Shown here: in pieces, positions 35,533 through 47,579 of the stretch
How the letters are laid out: each line of letters starts with the position of its first letter
How positions within the stretch are numbered: position 1 is the stretch's first letter
Origin: Camellia lanceoleosa
Lineage: Eukaryota > Streptophyta > Magnoliopsida > Ericales > Theaceae
DNA: 64,000 nt
Reading direction: 5' to 3'
NCBI GenBank assembly: GCA_025200525.1
Contig: CM045758.1
Location: 6,072,580 to 6,136,579, forward strand
Made by a program: the position numbers and the translations under genes
Notes under the pieces: model-generated
Seen by the model: only the letters and a program-made list of their open reading frames with translations
Databases searched by the model: none
Told to the model about the DNA's origin: nothing

Positions 35533-37010
35533 TAGTAATAAATTTATGCATACCTAGGTTGGCAATCTGCTTGTCATCAACTTGAATACGGTCTACACGC
35601 TTCACCTTTTCTTTTATTTTTTTTTTATTTTTTGCGAACATCCTACAAGCTTTATTTGTAATTATAAAAAAAAAAAGGGTCATAATTTCATGGATGAAAT
35701 GAGACAAAACCATGGTTTAAATCAATGTTCACAGTATGAGTTGTTTTAAGAATATTGATTTGACAAAGTCCTTTTTCACTATAAATGGTAGGCAACCTTT
35801 AAAGTGCCACTGTTAGAAAATATGTTCATTCCTCTGTATGGAAGGTTGTGCTGGGTTTGTTTTGAAACTATATGTTTTATATCAAGCCTGTATACTTAGC
35901 CATGAAAATGTATACTACAATGAAAAGTATAAATGCCAAATGCCTAGGTGGTTTTTAATGGCAATCCCAACAAAATGTATTTCATTGTTTTCCTTTGTTT
36001 TGATTTGCTTTCCTTGGTTTTATTTTATGATTAAAGGCAATTGACTCATTAAGGTAGTAATAAATATGTGCATGCCTAGGCTTGCAATCTGCTTGTTGTC
36101 AACTTGAATACAATCTACACGCTTCATATTTTCTTTTATTTTTTGTGAACGTCCTACAAGCTTTATTTGTAATAAATAAATAAATAAATAAAGTCATAAT
36201 TTCATAGGTGAAAGGGGGTGTAACAATAGCCTGTAGCCCGTGGGTGGCCCGAAGCTTGCCCGCAGCTCGAGGTGGGCCCAACCAGGTTGGGACCCTAGGC
36301 TTGGGCCTAAGTTATCATTTTGAAGACTAGCCCAACCCGACCCACTCAAGGCCTACTCAAAGCCCGACCTGAGGCCCGGTCCGCCCAATGCCCAGTTTTA
36401 TTTTTAGTAGAAAACAATAAAATTTAGTTGGAAAAAAATAGAAGAAAAAAAAATCCGCCCAAGCCCAAGCCCAAGACTAGACCTGACCAGCCAGTTTGCC
36501 CAAGGCCCAAATGCCCCATGGGCCTAGGCCTAATTTTCTAGCCCGGCCCAACCCGAATTTTGGTAGAAGTCCGCGCGGCTTGATATGGGTTGGCCTGACC
36601 CCGGACCCGGGTGAGCCGGGCCATGCCAGGCCAAATTTACACCCCTAGGTGAAATGATACAAAACCATAGTTTAAATCAAAGTTCACAGTATGAGTTGTT
36701 TTAAGAATATTGATTTGAAAAAGTCCTTTTTCACTATAAATGGTAGGCAACCTTTAAAGTGCCATAGTTAGAAAATATGTTCATGCCCCTGTATAGAAGG
36801 TTGTATTGGGTTTGTTTTGAAACTATATGTCTTATATCAAGCCTATATACTTAGCCATGAAAATGCACACTAAAATGAAGTATAAATGCTAAATGCCTAG
36901 GTGGTTTTTATTGCCAGTCCCAGCAAAAGGAACGTCATTGTTTTCCTCTGTTTTGATTTGCTTTCCTTAGTTTTATTTTCTGATTATTGTCCAGTAATGA
37001 TCTTTAATTA
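35533..37010 (+). repeat. Tandem duplication of about 525 bp in an ATG4 intron
   Basis: 35533-36055 is repeated at 36060-37010: both contain a gcaatctgcttg...cttgaata block, tcctacaagctttatttgtaat and tcactataaatggtaggcaacc. The second copy is longer because a 433-bp hAT-type element sits in it. Confidence 0.88.
36214..36646. mobile_element. hAT-type MITE, GGGGTGTAA ends
   Basis: A 433-bp insert whose ends are inverted (GGGGGTGTAA left; AGGGGTGTAA from the right end). It is flanked by AGGTGAAA (36206-36213 and 36647-36654), an 8-bp duplication typical of hAT. The first copy of the tandem duplication lacks it. The interior is rich in gcccg/gggcc motifs with no ORF. Confidence 0.88.
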
Positions 37011-37062
37011 CCTAGAACGATGAAATATGTTGCTATTAATAAAAAAAAAAAATGGCATTAAC

Positions 37063-39340
37063 TGTCACGTCCTCAAACCTGCCCCTAAAAGTTTGGGCAT
37101 GACCTAAGCATAAAAGGACATGTAACCGGATACACAACCTGTGGGGCCGTATCGGAAGCATAAAAATGCAAACATATCATAGATACAACATACACCATTG
37201 AGCTATTTCTATTATGCCAGGATCTCATGCGTCATATACTTCAACAAAAACGGACAAAGTTAAAAAACTAAATCTCTGGATATCGGTTACTACATATACA
37301 TTGTATTTACAGTCCCAGCCCCATGATTGGGCGTATACAAAACAACATGAGAGTTATGCATGACAACTTTAAATGGCACTCAAAACTGCCCCTATCATCA
37401 ATACAGTTTCACCAAAAATGAATGGCTTGGTATAGTGCCTGGACACGTAAAGGTTGTCCGAAGGAAGCGGTATCCTGAGCTAGGATTGCTCACCTGGAGG
37501 TAGACCTCTGAAGCATTGGCGAGAGTGAGGGCTCAGTGAATAGTAATACATAAATGAAACATTATTTAACTTGAACAGATGATATAGCAATACATTAGTC
37601 CGATTCTGCGATACATACATAATGGCCTTAGGCCTAAGCTTGTAAATGAACTTGGTGGCTATAAGCCCTTGAAAATGGTGGCGCAAAGCCCTTGTACATG
37701 TTGGCACTATGGCCCTTGAAACTTGGTGGCACTATGGCCCTTGGAAAGTGGCATGAAGCCTTTGTAAACATATTGGCTCTATGGCCCTTGACATTTATAG
37801 CATCATGCCCTTGATACTTGTGGCATTAAGCCCTTGAAACATATGGCATTATGCCCTTGAAACTTGTTTTTCTTTACATGCTTTAAACATTAACATACTT
37901 GCATAACATCTACATAACGTCACGTAGTTGCCTTGCATGCCTTGAAACATTAACTTATTTACATAACATTTATATAATATCACATAGTTGCCTCACATGT
38001 CTTGAAACATTAACATAGTTGCATAATATTTACATAGGTACTACTACTCACAGTGTTGGGATGACGTGCCTGATCCACCCATGGTGTGCCCTGCACACAT
38101 TGAAACTCACACTTTGATTCATCTCAAATTACATTTCGTTTTGCTTCATTTCGCTTCATTTCGGATGAATTAATACATATTAAAACTACATCAAATACAC
38201 ATTTCGACAATATTAGAGGGCCCTACACGCAAAACGGAGCGATCCGAATTTTTGACATGGGCACGCGTGCGGTCATGAGCCCGCATGCGGCAACCTCCTC
38301 CGCGTGCGCGGCAAAATGCCCCCGCACGTGCTTTTTAGACAGAATGGAAGCCCCTTTTTTTTCTTCTTCTCCCGCACGTACGGCCACAACCCCTTACGTC
38401 GCGGCGATTATTTCCGTGCGGCCATGACTCCCGCACGTGCGGCGATTCTGCATTTTGAGTCCGAAATTTGCATCAAAATTCTATTCTTTTGGAAGTGTTT
38501 GCAAAGCTCAAAATTGGATCTTTTCAATGCTAAACATGGTTCAAAAACACATAATTAAGGTACATCATATCATCACCTAACTTGAATTAAACCCATGAAC
38601 TTAACTCAATGAATTTGAACAAAATTGAACTCACACATGATTTCATTCTTGGGACTCTTAATTTACCTACATATATCTTACCTTACACAAAACATGGCTT
38701 AAGCATGACTATCAATTTGGTGAGTAGAAACAAAAACAAGATGTAAGCTTCTATTAGATAATTTTGAGTTGAGTTCAAACTACACAATAATAGGATCACC
38801 ATCAACTTCAACATACCACTCTAGATCATTCATTCAAGTGCAAGAACTTTGTGCCAAATTAATTAAGAGGATTGGGTTAGGGAATTTCTTCTTACCTTAG
38901 CTTCAATTCTTTCAATTCTCTCTTGTTCTTGACCTCTCTCCCTCTTCCTCCCAAGGAATGTATATAATTTCTAAGTTGAAAGCTTCTCATTGACATATAA
39001 ATATATATTCATTCATCACTTCTACCATATAAGACGAAATTGAATCGTTTAATCAGTCCAAAATTAAAATTTCACGAACATGCTTAAAATTATCTAAAAA
39101 TTATGCTGATCACGAATATCTTATCAATTTTAGGTAATTAAGCTGTTAAAACTTTCAAATTTCTAATTTAATGTTTTAGTGGAAATAGATAGTTCTTTTA
39201 AGGAACAGATAGGCATCTATAAACATGAATTTCACTTGCTTCATCAAACTTTTTCATGGACTTTTTCAATAAACATTTAAGAGTACCAATCGAGGGCTAG
39301 AAATAGAACAAAAATCATGTGCGAGGGTCGGGTTATTACA
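37063..39340 (-). mobile_element. 2.28-kb solo LTR, Ty3-gypsy type
   Basis: Begins TGTCACGTCC and ends GGTTATTACA, with the exact 5-bp duplication TTAAC (37058-37062, 39341-39345). Read on minus, it starts TGTAATAACCCGACCC and ends GGACGTGACA, the style of Tekay-like Ty3-gypsy LTRs, so minus is the likelier orientation. No internal region remains. It lies in an ATG4 intron. Confidence 0.85.
37630..37870. repeat. Short tandem repeat inside the solo LTR
   Basis: About nine units of roughly 25 bp, tggcactatggcccttgaaac and variants, imperfect. Confidence 0.8.
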
Positions 39341-39975
39341 TTAACTATCTTGTTGCCTTTTTGCTTTATGATGTGTGAGTATTCATAATGTATATCCCAT
39401 TTTCTCCTTAGCTAGTCACATAATTAGGTAGTTGATATCAGGAGGGACAATCTAAAGGCCGATACTTCATCTTATCATTGCAAGTAAGTTTTGAGACATA
39501 GTGATTGCTTTAGTATCATCCTCCATTTACTTTGTTCTTTTGCCATTTATTTGTGTTGCATTTTGTTTTTCCCTTATTTGTTTTGATAATGATTCCAGCG
39601 TTGTACAACACGTACCCCTTGATTCCGTCGATTCATCCTTGGCAACTGGTTTTTATTGCGGGACAAATGTATGCATCTTTGGTGGTTGTTCTTGATTAAA
39701 TTCCATACATCATTTTTTTATTGCTCAAGGATTGAAGCTTTTTTTTACCATGACATTCTTTTTCTTCTTCTTCTTCATTTTTTTTTTTTTTGGCAGATGA
39801 TTTTGATGATTTTTGTAACCGTGCTTCCAAGCTAGTCTTTGAATCAAAGGGTGCTTCATTCGCCAAGGCGTGAATCACTATGACATGTTGAGTGATACTA
39901 GTCGGAATCAACAAGACGAGTCTTTTGACATTGTGCACGTAATAATCTTTGAGGTGGAACACAAGAAGACACCGT

Positions 39976-40261
39976 GATTGGCAACTCCTTTGATTGAGAT
40001 GGTTTATATTCTCAGATCTCAAACGAAAGTTGCGGTTTTGGGTTGGAAACTAGCAGTCGATACACTCTCAACCTGGATACAACCCCACAGTGCTTCTCTC
40101 ATTAGCAGAACCACAATCTCAATTGGGTTCACGTTTGTTTGTTATTTTACCGAGATTACTGGATTATTAAATATGTAGAATAAATTATTCAACTTATTCA
40201 TATGATTTACCATATACAGATGTTGTAATGTAAAAATGCAGCTATTTAACTTATTGTTTAC
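39976..40261. other. Sequence after the ATG4 remnant
   Basis: No recognised feature. A 66-codon frame (39978-40178) has no family resemblance. Confidence 0.4.
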
Positions 40262-40740
40262 CACAACAAAACTAACTATTTACGGTATTATGTTTACGGT
40301 ATGTGTTAAATGCATGCCGTAGTTGGTACATTTTATGACATTTTTTTTTTTTTGCAAGCTGTTAATATTTTGTCAATAACAGCATACATACTATGTAAGT
40401 CATTAATTCATATATTTATGGCATGCAAAAGTATGCCGTAAAAAACTTTATGTTTTTACGACTTACAAAAATTTGTCGTAAAATATTTGCACTTAAGACG
40501 ATATACATTTCATATTGTAAAATATTATAACTTTGCACGACATGCTAATGAATGTTGTGAAAACTTCTATAAAAAAATATAAAAAACTTAAAATTTCAAT
40601 CCAATTTTTTTTATGATATACAATAGTGTGCTGTAAAAAATATATATTTTCATAGTATACAAAAATATGTTATAAAATATTTACACTTAAGACAACATAC
40701 ATTTCATGTCGTAAAATATTAAATTTTATATTTTTTTGAA
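40262..40740 (+). mobile_element. Degenerate CACTA-like end with subterminal repeats
   Basis: A sequence close to a CACTA terminus (cacaacaaaactaac) is followed by many short motifs in both directions: tttacgg, catgccgta, ttacgac, gtcgtaaa. Such clusters of a 10-15 bp motif in both orientations mark CACTA subterminal regions. No opposite end was found, so this is a partial relic. Confidence 0.4.
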
Positions 40741-41555
40741 TTTAGTAAATTTTTTAGAAAATTAAAAAATATTTTCCTTCTAAGTATATGTAAATTATTA
40801 GAATTTAAAAAGTAAAAAAAAAAATTATTTAAAAACTTACGCCACACTTCATTTCATTCTAAATCCATACATTTGGTCTCAAATCCTCTCATTTTCTAGA
40901 AAATAATATTTTAATTATAAATAATAAAAAAAAATTCTAGATGTTTTTAAATATTTATAAATTTCTAGTAGATATGAGAAATTTTTTTTGTTTTTCCAAT
41001 AAACTGGATATTCAATTTATAATCTAGATTTTTTTAATACAAAAATAATTTATAAACTTATGCTTAAATCTTTTTGTCTAAAATTTTCTACTCCTAATTT
41101 GTTATTTATTAATATTATTAAAATTATACATTCTTTGCATCCCAAATTTTTTATTTATTAATATTCTCATTTGTTTTTTTTTTTTTTTTTTATCCGAGTT
41201 TTAATAATTTATCAGCTCACACAACTTCCTTCTTGTATATACGTCTCTCTCTCTCTCTCTCTCTCTCCCTCCTTTCTCTCCATCGACATCTCACACAAAC
41301 ACACGAGCACCACCACCGACCACCACTAGCCACTAACCCTCCGATGATGTTAGTTACACGAGCACCAATCGATTGATTCCGAGCTTGGCGTTTGATTCTA
41401 ATTCCGAGCTTGGAGTTCGATTCTAATTCTGAGCCCCTTCCACGGATTTGATTTCTTTGTGAGTTTCTAACTTATTCAGTTTCCTCTCATTCTAGAAGCG
41501 TTCGTATTTGATGCAATTGGTGTGTTAGGTTAAATGACGGTGACATGATTGTCAA
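40741..41555. other. AT-rich intergenic region with CT microsatellite
   Basis: Very AT-rich to about 41200, then a (CT)n run near 41246-41270 and a CCACCA-rich patch that resembles a plant 5' leader, but no ORF follows. Confidence 0.5.
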
Positions 41556-41860
41556 TGTGCCTGTTTGGCAGAGCTTAATTACAGCTTATTTTAGCTTTCA
41601 GCTTAATTTAAGTTATTTTGATGTGTTTGGTTTAGCTTATAGCTTATAGCTTATAACTTTTTGGAAGTCAGAAATCAGCTTATTCTTTGAGTGGGGCAGG
41701 AGATGCTTTAAGAATAAGCTGGAAATCAGCTTATTCTTTGAGTGGGGCAGGAGATGCTTTAAGAATAAGCTGGAAATCAGCTTAAGCTGAAAGTTATAAG
41801 CTATAAGTTGTTTAGGCATAAGCTATAAGCACTTTCCCACAGCTCTACCAAACAGGGCCA
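41556..41860. mobile_element. Foldback MITE with internal tandem duplication
   Basis: The ends are inverted: left GCCTGTTTGGCAGAGCT; right, reverse-complemented, GGCCCTGTTTGGTAGAGCT. AGCTTAT / ATAAGCT motifs alternate throughout, so the whole can fold back. A segment of about 61 bp (caggagatgctttaagaata and flank) is present twice in tandem. A clear target duplication was not found. Confidence 0.7.
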
Positions 41861-43137
41861 TGGATTGGAATTAATTATGTGATTTTTTTGTGATGTTTCT
41901 CTGTATTTGATTGGATTAATTTTGAAAGCAAGTGTCTTCATTCATTGTTTGTTAACCATTTCTGATCTGAGTTTTGTCTTCATTTTGGTTCTCCGGAGAA
42001 ATTTAGAGTATGAATTATGACTTATTGAGTTCCTCATGAAAATCAAACTTTCATTCATCTTTGTAATTTCATATGGTATCTCTTGCTTCAATTGACTAGA
42101 ATGAATGAGTGTTGTATAGTGCGAAGGAGATGTTTGTGTGAGCACGCGTGGGGATGATTGTGTGAGCCTGTGCATAGCTTGTCATTGTTTACTTTTAAGT
42201 TTTATCCACAGAGTGCTTCATTTGTTCCACCATTATTTATTGGCATTCTTCAGCTTTCTAGCTATTTTTGTACATTTTTTTTTTCTTCCTAATTTGCTTA
42301 GACATTGTAACACATTAATGGATAAGAATATAAATGTGTAGAAGCTAAAACTTACAAGCCTTCTATGAGGTTTTGACAGCGTCATTTGGCCACTTTGAGT
42401 TCCACAATTTCATTTCTATTGATAGGTAACAATATTCTAGCTAGTGTGATTGAGTAACATAAAATAAAATAAATATAAGTAAAATAAATGAAAAAGGAAG
42501 ACGAAAGTCACGAAACAAAAGATTAAGTTTTCTGGTCACATTCCATGGGACAAGAATGTAAAGCAATGGCCGCGCAATTTTTTTATTTTTTTTGGGATAG
42601 GTAATACTTATTCCTAAACCTGTAAGCTTGGAGTGTTCTGTGCACTATATTTTCCCTGCAGTTTGAATCCAAACCTATGGTTGCCTTTGGTTTTACATTA
42701 TAGGCCTTTGGCAGTGACTTGGGGCCTCTTATTTTTGATAAATTTCACGCTAGATGTGATTTTAATGAGGTATTTGTTTTGATAAGTGAGTTAATGGTAT
42801 TTATTACTCTAAGAAATGTACATATGAATTTTAAGAAATGTACATATGAATTAATGGTATTTATTACTCAATTGTACTCGTGTGTTTTAGAATAAAACTT
42901 TTAATAATTGATTGAGGCAAACTCATTTAAGGACTATCTGTTTTCAAAAATTTCTTTTGATGTACACCTTACGATAAAATCATTTTTAGTTAATCTAATG
43001 GTCTAAATGAATATTGAATTCTTTATTCATCGTGGAATCGCAGATAAAAAAACCTACTTGTCATAGAAGTAGGTGTATGATAAAATGATTTTGAATGAAT
43101 CTAATGGTATATTTGTTTCTTCCATTGGAAAATGCAG
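41861..43137. other. Intergenic sequence upstream of the kinase remnant
   Basis: No exon for the missing N-terminal part of the kinase could be found here. There is a small direct repeat (aagaaatgtacatatgaatt at about 42811 and 42834). Confidence 0.5.
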
Positions 43138-43545
43138 TCGGAAGTGAATTTCTTGGGAAGACTTTCGCATCCTAACTTGGTTAAGCTGTTGGGGTACTGT
43201 TGGGAGGATCAAGAGCTTTTACTTGTGTATGAATTTATGCAGAAAGGAAGCTTAGAAAACCATCTTTTCAGACGTAAGAACTTGAGCAGAAAAAAAATAA
43301 ATAAATAAAACAAAAAAACAAAAACTTTGCTGGTCCACGGTTATATTGCATTGATTGCTGGATTTTTGGTTGTCCAGGGGGTTCTTCCGTTGAACCACTT
43401 TCTTGGGATCTGTGGCTCAAAATAGCGATTGGGGCTGCACGGGACCTTTCTTTGTTGCACACTTCTGAAAAGCAAATCATTTACAGGGACTTCAAAGCCT
43501 CTAATATACTGCTTGACGGGGTGAGCATCGGTTGAATGATTCCAT

Positions 43546-43547
<2 letters not shown>

Positions 43548-43595
<48 letters not shown>
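43548..43595 (+). repeat. (CT)n microsatellite in kinase intron 2
   Basis: About 24 uninterrupted CT units. Confidence 0.95.
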
Positions 43596-43597
<2 letters not shown>

Positions 43598-44080
43598 ATC
43601 TCTTAGGAATCAATCTCAGCATTAGTTGAACTAGAATTGAGAAATGGTTTGTGAACAGTTGGATTACTGTTAATTGTGTTTTCTCAATGACAACTTCAGT
43701 TAGTTTTTGAAATGACTCGAAACACTTTTTAGGACATGGGGATTGTCATTTCTTCTCCTCACATAATTCAACAACATAAATAGAATACCGGCATCATAGT
43801 TATGTAGATACATATTTCCTCCAATTGCTACTGATATAACGAGATTTTTCATTTTCATTTTCCATTGAAACAAACATTTTTTTTTTAAAAAATGTACTTT
43901 CAAAACCAATTATTCTGAAAGCTTATGTCGTTTGTTTTTTGATTTTTACAGAACTTCAATGCAAAAATCTCAGATTTTGGCTTAGCAAAATTGGGGCCCT
44001 CAGGTGGAAACTCACATGTAACAACTCGAATTATGGGCATATATGGTCATGCTGCTCCAGAATACATTGCAACAGGTGAA

Positions 44081-44102
44081 TATATATATATATATATATA
44101 TA
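44081..44102 (+). repeat. (TA)n microsatellite in kinase intron 3
   Basis: About 11 TA units directly after the splice donor. Confidence 0.95.
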
Positions 44103-44568
44103 TTTTTCATTAGTCTATATTTGATGTGATTGGAAATAACCTCAACAAATCAACATTAATTCTTGCTATTTCAAAGTTTAGAGAATTGAATTGTGGTAAA
44201 ATGAATTAGTTGATACGTCGGTGCACCATTTTGAACAGGTCATTTATATGTGGAGCAATGTGTATGGTTTTGGTGTTGTGCTGCTGGAGATATTGACAGG
44301 TTTACGAGCACTTGATACCAAACGGCCCAGTGGGCAACATAACCTGGTTGATTGGGCAAAGCCCCTTCTTTCCAACAAAAAGAAGTTGCAAACAATTATG
44401 GATGCACGGATGGAAGGACAATATTCTTCAAAGGTAGCATTACAGACCGCTCAACTTACTCTAAAATGCCTTGAACCAGAACCTAGAAGCTGGCCGTCAA
44501 TGAAAGAATTCACGGAGGTCTTGGAATGGCTAGAAGCTATGAGGATCAAACCTAAAGAATCCAAATAG

Positions 44569-46433
44569 GAGATGACAAATAGAAACAATCACATTGAGCG
44601 AGGTAAGCTGATAAATTGGATCGACAAGTGTATGTGCACACAAATTGTGTACCCTTTTTTTTTTTTTTTATATATATGATTTGGTAACTTATTTGTTGAA
44701 TGATTGCTGTAACATTTTCTTGAAGTTCTTTCTTTGCAAATTTTGTATTGGTAGTTGTCATTTGTATTTACATCGGGTGATTGTTGTAAAGTAGGAACTA
44801 TGATATGATTTTTATAGTATCATTGTGAATGGAGTTGGAAATAGTTTTGCAATACCTATTGAAAATTTAGTTACTGTCTTGCATATTGTTTTAATTTTCT
44901 GGGCAGCTTTGATGGCTATGCAACTAGTAGAAGGAAAATGATGAGAACAATCCTTCCACTTCATATGCAAGTATGCTAGAGTGCCGATTATTTGATTGAA
45001 AGTTTTATACCATTATATGAGTTGTGGCAAAAAAAATTTCATAAATGGGTACTAGGATGTTGTGGTATGCCAGTTCTGGGGCTTGGTTCGAGTTATAGAA
45101 GTTGTTGAAGTGAGTGTTTTCATTGGATTTTCAACTACCCAATACTGAATAAATCTATTGAAGTTTTTATTGTTTAAAATTGGCATTGCAAAGGTAGATT
45201 TTCATTGCTGAAACATTCGATAAATGTTTGGATTTTTCTACTTTTCAGACTCTTTTATTTTATTTTAATAATGTCAAGTGAGGAAAAAAGAGAAATGGAG
45301 AGGAGGTTACATTTTGATCAATAAAAGGTTAAAAAAAAGGTTTTGGGGTTTCAACTTTTCAGACAAAAACAGATTGAAAAAAATTATTTCCTGAAAATCA
45401 TGGCCTAATTATAGACCACTACATAAGCGCCCACATAGTGAAATCATACAAGACAATATAGAAAAAGTATTATGATATGAATACATTACTGAAATACAAA
45501 AGTACTGCCACCTAATTTATTTGATGCACTTGTTATAAATTAAAAGTTAAAATAAAAAAATAAAAAATAAAAAAAGTTAAAATTACCACTCATCTAACTT
45601 TTAGATAATTAGTTTTTCTAATTTATTTAAATTATTTTTACTTAATAAATTGTAAATTGAACATGCACTAAACAATTTGACACAAAATTTTAAAGTAAAC
45701 GAATTATAAATTACTCAAATAAAATAAACCAAACAAGGCCATGTATTTTTAAGAGAAGTGTTTGTCCATTGTTTTTTCTCTCTCTCTCTCTTATATGGTG
45801 TGCTTACAAGAAGCTCTATAATCTTATATTTTTAAAATACTCCAAGGATATCAAAATTAACATTATATTTATTTGTTTATTATCAAACTAGCATTGATCT
45901 AATGTAATACACCAAATAAACAAAATTGTCAAGCTATATTTTACAAATTTTAATTAAATTACTTATACGTAAGTCTATATATATAAATAAAATATCATTT
46001 AAGAAGTCAAATATATCTACTCCAGCATTGAGGGGAGAAGCATGTCCCATTCCTCTTCCTTCACAGGTGTTTTGTTTCTTTTTCGCCAATTTGATTTTAC
46101 ATACTTACACTACATTTTTCTCATTATATTTTATTTTATGGTTTTTTATTTATTTATTATAATTTTACTTTAATTTAAAATTATAAAAAAAAAAAAAAAA
46201 ACTTCAAATTTAAAGATAGACCTGAGTTTAAACCCAAAGATAGACCAGAGTTTAACTAATATAAATAGGTTTCATTAATATAAACAAAATTATAAACACT
46301 GAAATAAACTTAAAACCTGAAGATAGACAAGAGTTTAAACTAAATTTAAATTAAACTGACAATTCTTTAAAGAGAATTTTTGATTGAAAACTTAAAATAA
46401 ACTAACACCTACTGCTTCAAATCAAAGATAAAC
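44569..46433. other. AT-rich intergenic region
   Basis: Poly-A and poly-T tracts and short frames only. No repeat ends or genes recognised. Confidence 0.55.
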
Positions 46434-47208
46434 TCACTCACCCAAATATCCACCGCCATTTCCAAAACCACCATTTTCAGAGTCTGCTAAACCACCATTT
46501 TCAGTGTCCGTCGGCGGTGGCGGAGTGACGGCTGATGATGGAGAGTGTCTTGGTGTTGCTGGTGGTACTGCATCAAGCTTTCCACTGACATGGTCGAGCT
46601 TTCTATCTATGGCATCCATTTTTTTAAGCAAGGTTGCCGTCGAGCTTTCCATCTATTTTCTCAGTGATGTTGTGAAGTTTTCCAGCAATGGCATCCATTT
46701 TTTCGGTGATCTTGTGAACTTTCCCATCAATGACATCTATTTTTGTAATCAAACTGTCAAGCTTCCCCGTCAAGTTCTCGTTCATAACTTGAATAAATGA
46801 GTTAATTCTGGTAACCTCCCTCATCTGTTCCTTGGCATCTATGCCAGTCATGGATTTTATGATTTCTAATGATGCCTCTTTAGGGGACTTGTCTGTGACA
46901 GAGAGGAGAGTGGCCAAACTTTTCAAACTCATATCTCCAATACCCTGAAGAATCATAAGCTTGGAGAGATATTCCATTGAAGATGAATAGAATTTATCTT
47001 TCTTCTTCTTTTCATTCTCCTCCTCAACTTTCTTCTGTTCATCAGGCTTCTCTTCTTCGTTCTTCTCCTCCTCATCTTTCTCCTTAACAACAAGCTCCTC
47101 CTCCTCTTTTATCGTCCCGTCAGTCTCCTTCTCAACCTTCTCCTCATCAAGTTTGAGCTCATCATTTTTCAAAGTTTTTTGAAGAAAGTCATACTGCTCT
47201 CCAAACAT
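46434..47208 (-). CDS. Possible Glu/Lys-rich coiled-coil protein, probably frameshifted near its C-terminus
   Basis: From an ATG at 47208, 194 codons run to 46624. Residues 15-75 are almost wholly Glu, Lys and Asp (for example KDEEEKNEEEKPDEQKK), followed by a mixed helical part (YLSKLMILQGIGDMSLKSLA) and then heptad-like repeats KMDAIAGKL and ITEKIDGKL. The same heptad pattern continues in another frame from 46652 (KKMDAIDRKLDHVSGKLD) into a Pro/Ser and Gly/Asn-rich tail ending at 46434. Removing one T at the gcttaaaaaaa tract would join the two, so a one-base frameshift is likely. I do not recognise the family. Intracellular scaffold-like coiled coil is all that composition allows. The CACTA element begins about 180 bp upstream of the farther ATG at 47402. 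Confidence 0.5.
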
Positions 47209-47332
47209 AAATTTGTTTAACTTTCACTTCATCTTCATCTTGCATTCTTCATATGAAAAATAAAAAAATAAAAAAAAATGTCAGAAAAAATTCACGTAAA
47301 TCGAAAAAAAATGAAAAATAATCATATCATAC

Positions 47333-47402
47333 CTTTAAACTTTGCAGCATTGGAAGCTCTTCCAAAATGGTGCTTAATAACGAGAGAACCTCTCTTAGCC
47401 AT
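47333..47402 (-). CDS. Possible first exon upstream of the coiled-coil frame
   Basis: A coding-like start (MAKRGSLVIKHHFGRASN) is followed by a donor-like GTATGA at 47332. The phase does not join the 47208 frame at any AG I can see. The acceptor after gcaag would give an acidic stretch that stops after about 16 codons. Either the exon is from a different transcript or the gene has decayed. Confidence 0.3.
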
Positions 47403-47579
47403 TACAAGAACACACTGTGAGAGTAAGAAAAAAGTAGCGAGAGAAAAGCTTATATGTATAGTATATATATACTGATTGTGAGGTTGGGGTTTGCAGTGGA
47501 AAAGAGAGAGTGGGTGGGACGTATTGGAGGGGAAAGGCGGGGAGTGGGAGGAGATTTGCAGGTGAGGTACAGCTTTAGG

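Larger units (their letters stand above)
34160..39975 (+). pseudogene. ATG4: ATG4 cysteine protease pseudogene, broken by several insertions
   Basis: ATG4 cleaves and delipidates ATG8 in autophagy. Readable exons: 34160-34332 plus 34816-34968 (ESWVGPYAI, FPMAIYVVS, then VVCIED and LLLVPLVLGIDKINPR), 35357-35492 (STFTFPYCLGILGG, AFYLDPHEVQ), 39432-39483 (RRDNLKADTSSYHC), 39599-39668 (PLDSVDSSLATGFYC) and 39797-39975 (DDFDDFCNRASKL). Splice sites mostly survive (for example gtaagt at 39484). The DPH catalytic pair is visible. The N-terminal half with the catalytic cysteine is missing. Damage includes an in-frame TGA at 34910-34912 where tryptophan is expected, a solo LTR inside the first exon, a frameshift in exon 35357-35492, a lost donor GT at 34969 (AT) and a stop at 39871-39873. 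Two further insertions enlarge the introns. Confidence 0.9.
43138..44568 (+). pseudogene. RLCK-VII receptor-like cytoplasmic kinase, truncated and frameshifted
   Basis: Related to the CX32/PIX13-like branch of subfamily VII kinases, which phosphorylate Ser/Thr in membrane-proximal signalling. Four exons with intact GT/AG borders: 43138-43273 ([20 protein letters not shown]), 43378-43520 ([14 protein letters not shown]), 43952-44075 ([20 protein letters not shown]) and 44239-44568 ([13 protein letters not shown] to the stop). The catalytic HRD-equivalent YRD, DFG and APE motifs are present. The glycine loop and the ATP-binding lysine exons are absent upstream. Exon 3 ends in phase 1, which puts exon 4 out of frame. 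Compared with the family, two bases are missing just after GHLYV, where the invariant aspartate of subdomain IX should be. A working kinase is therefore unlikely. Intron 2 holds a (CT)n and intron 3 a (TA)n run. Confidence 0.88.

Noticed and set aside
39978..40178. 66-codon frame after the ATG4 remnant as the protein C-terminus
   Set aside because: The ATG4-like sequence fades before 39975, and this frame has no resemblance to the family.
42100..42125. gttgtatagtg as the right end of the CACTA-like relic at 40262
   Set aside because: The match is short, no motif array precedes it, and no 3-bp duplication could be paired.
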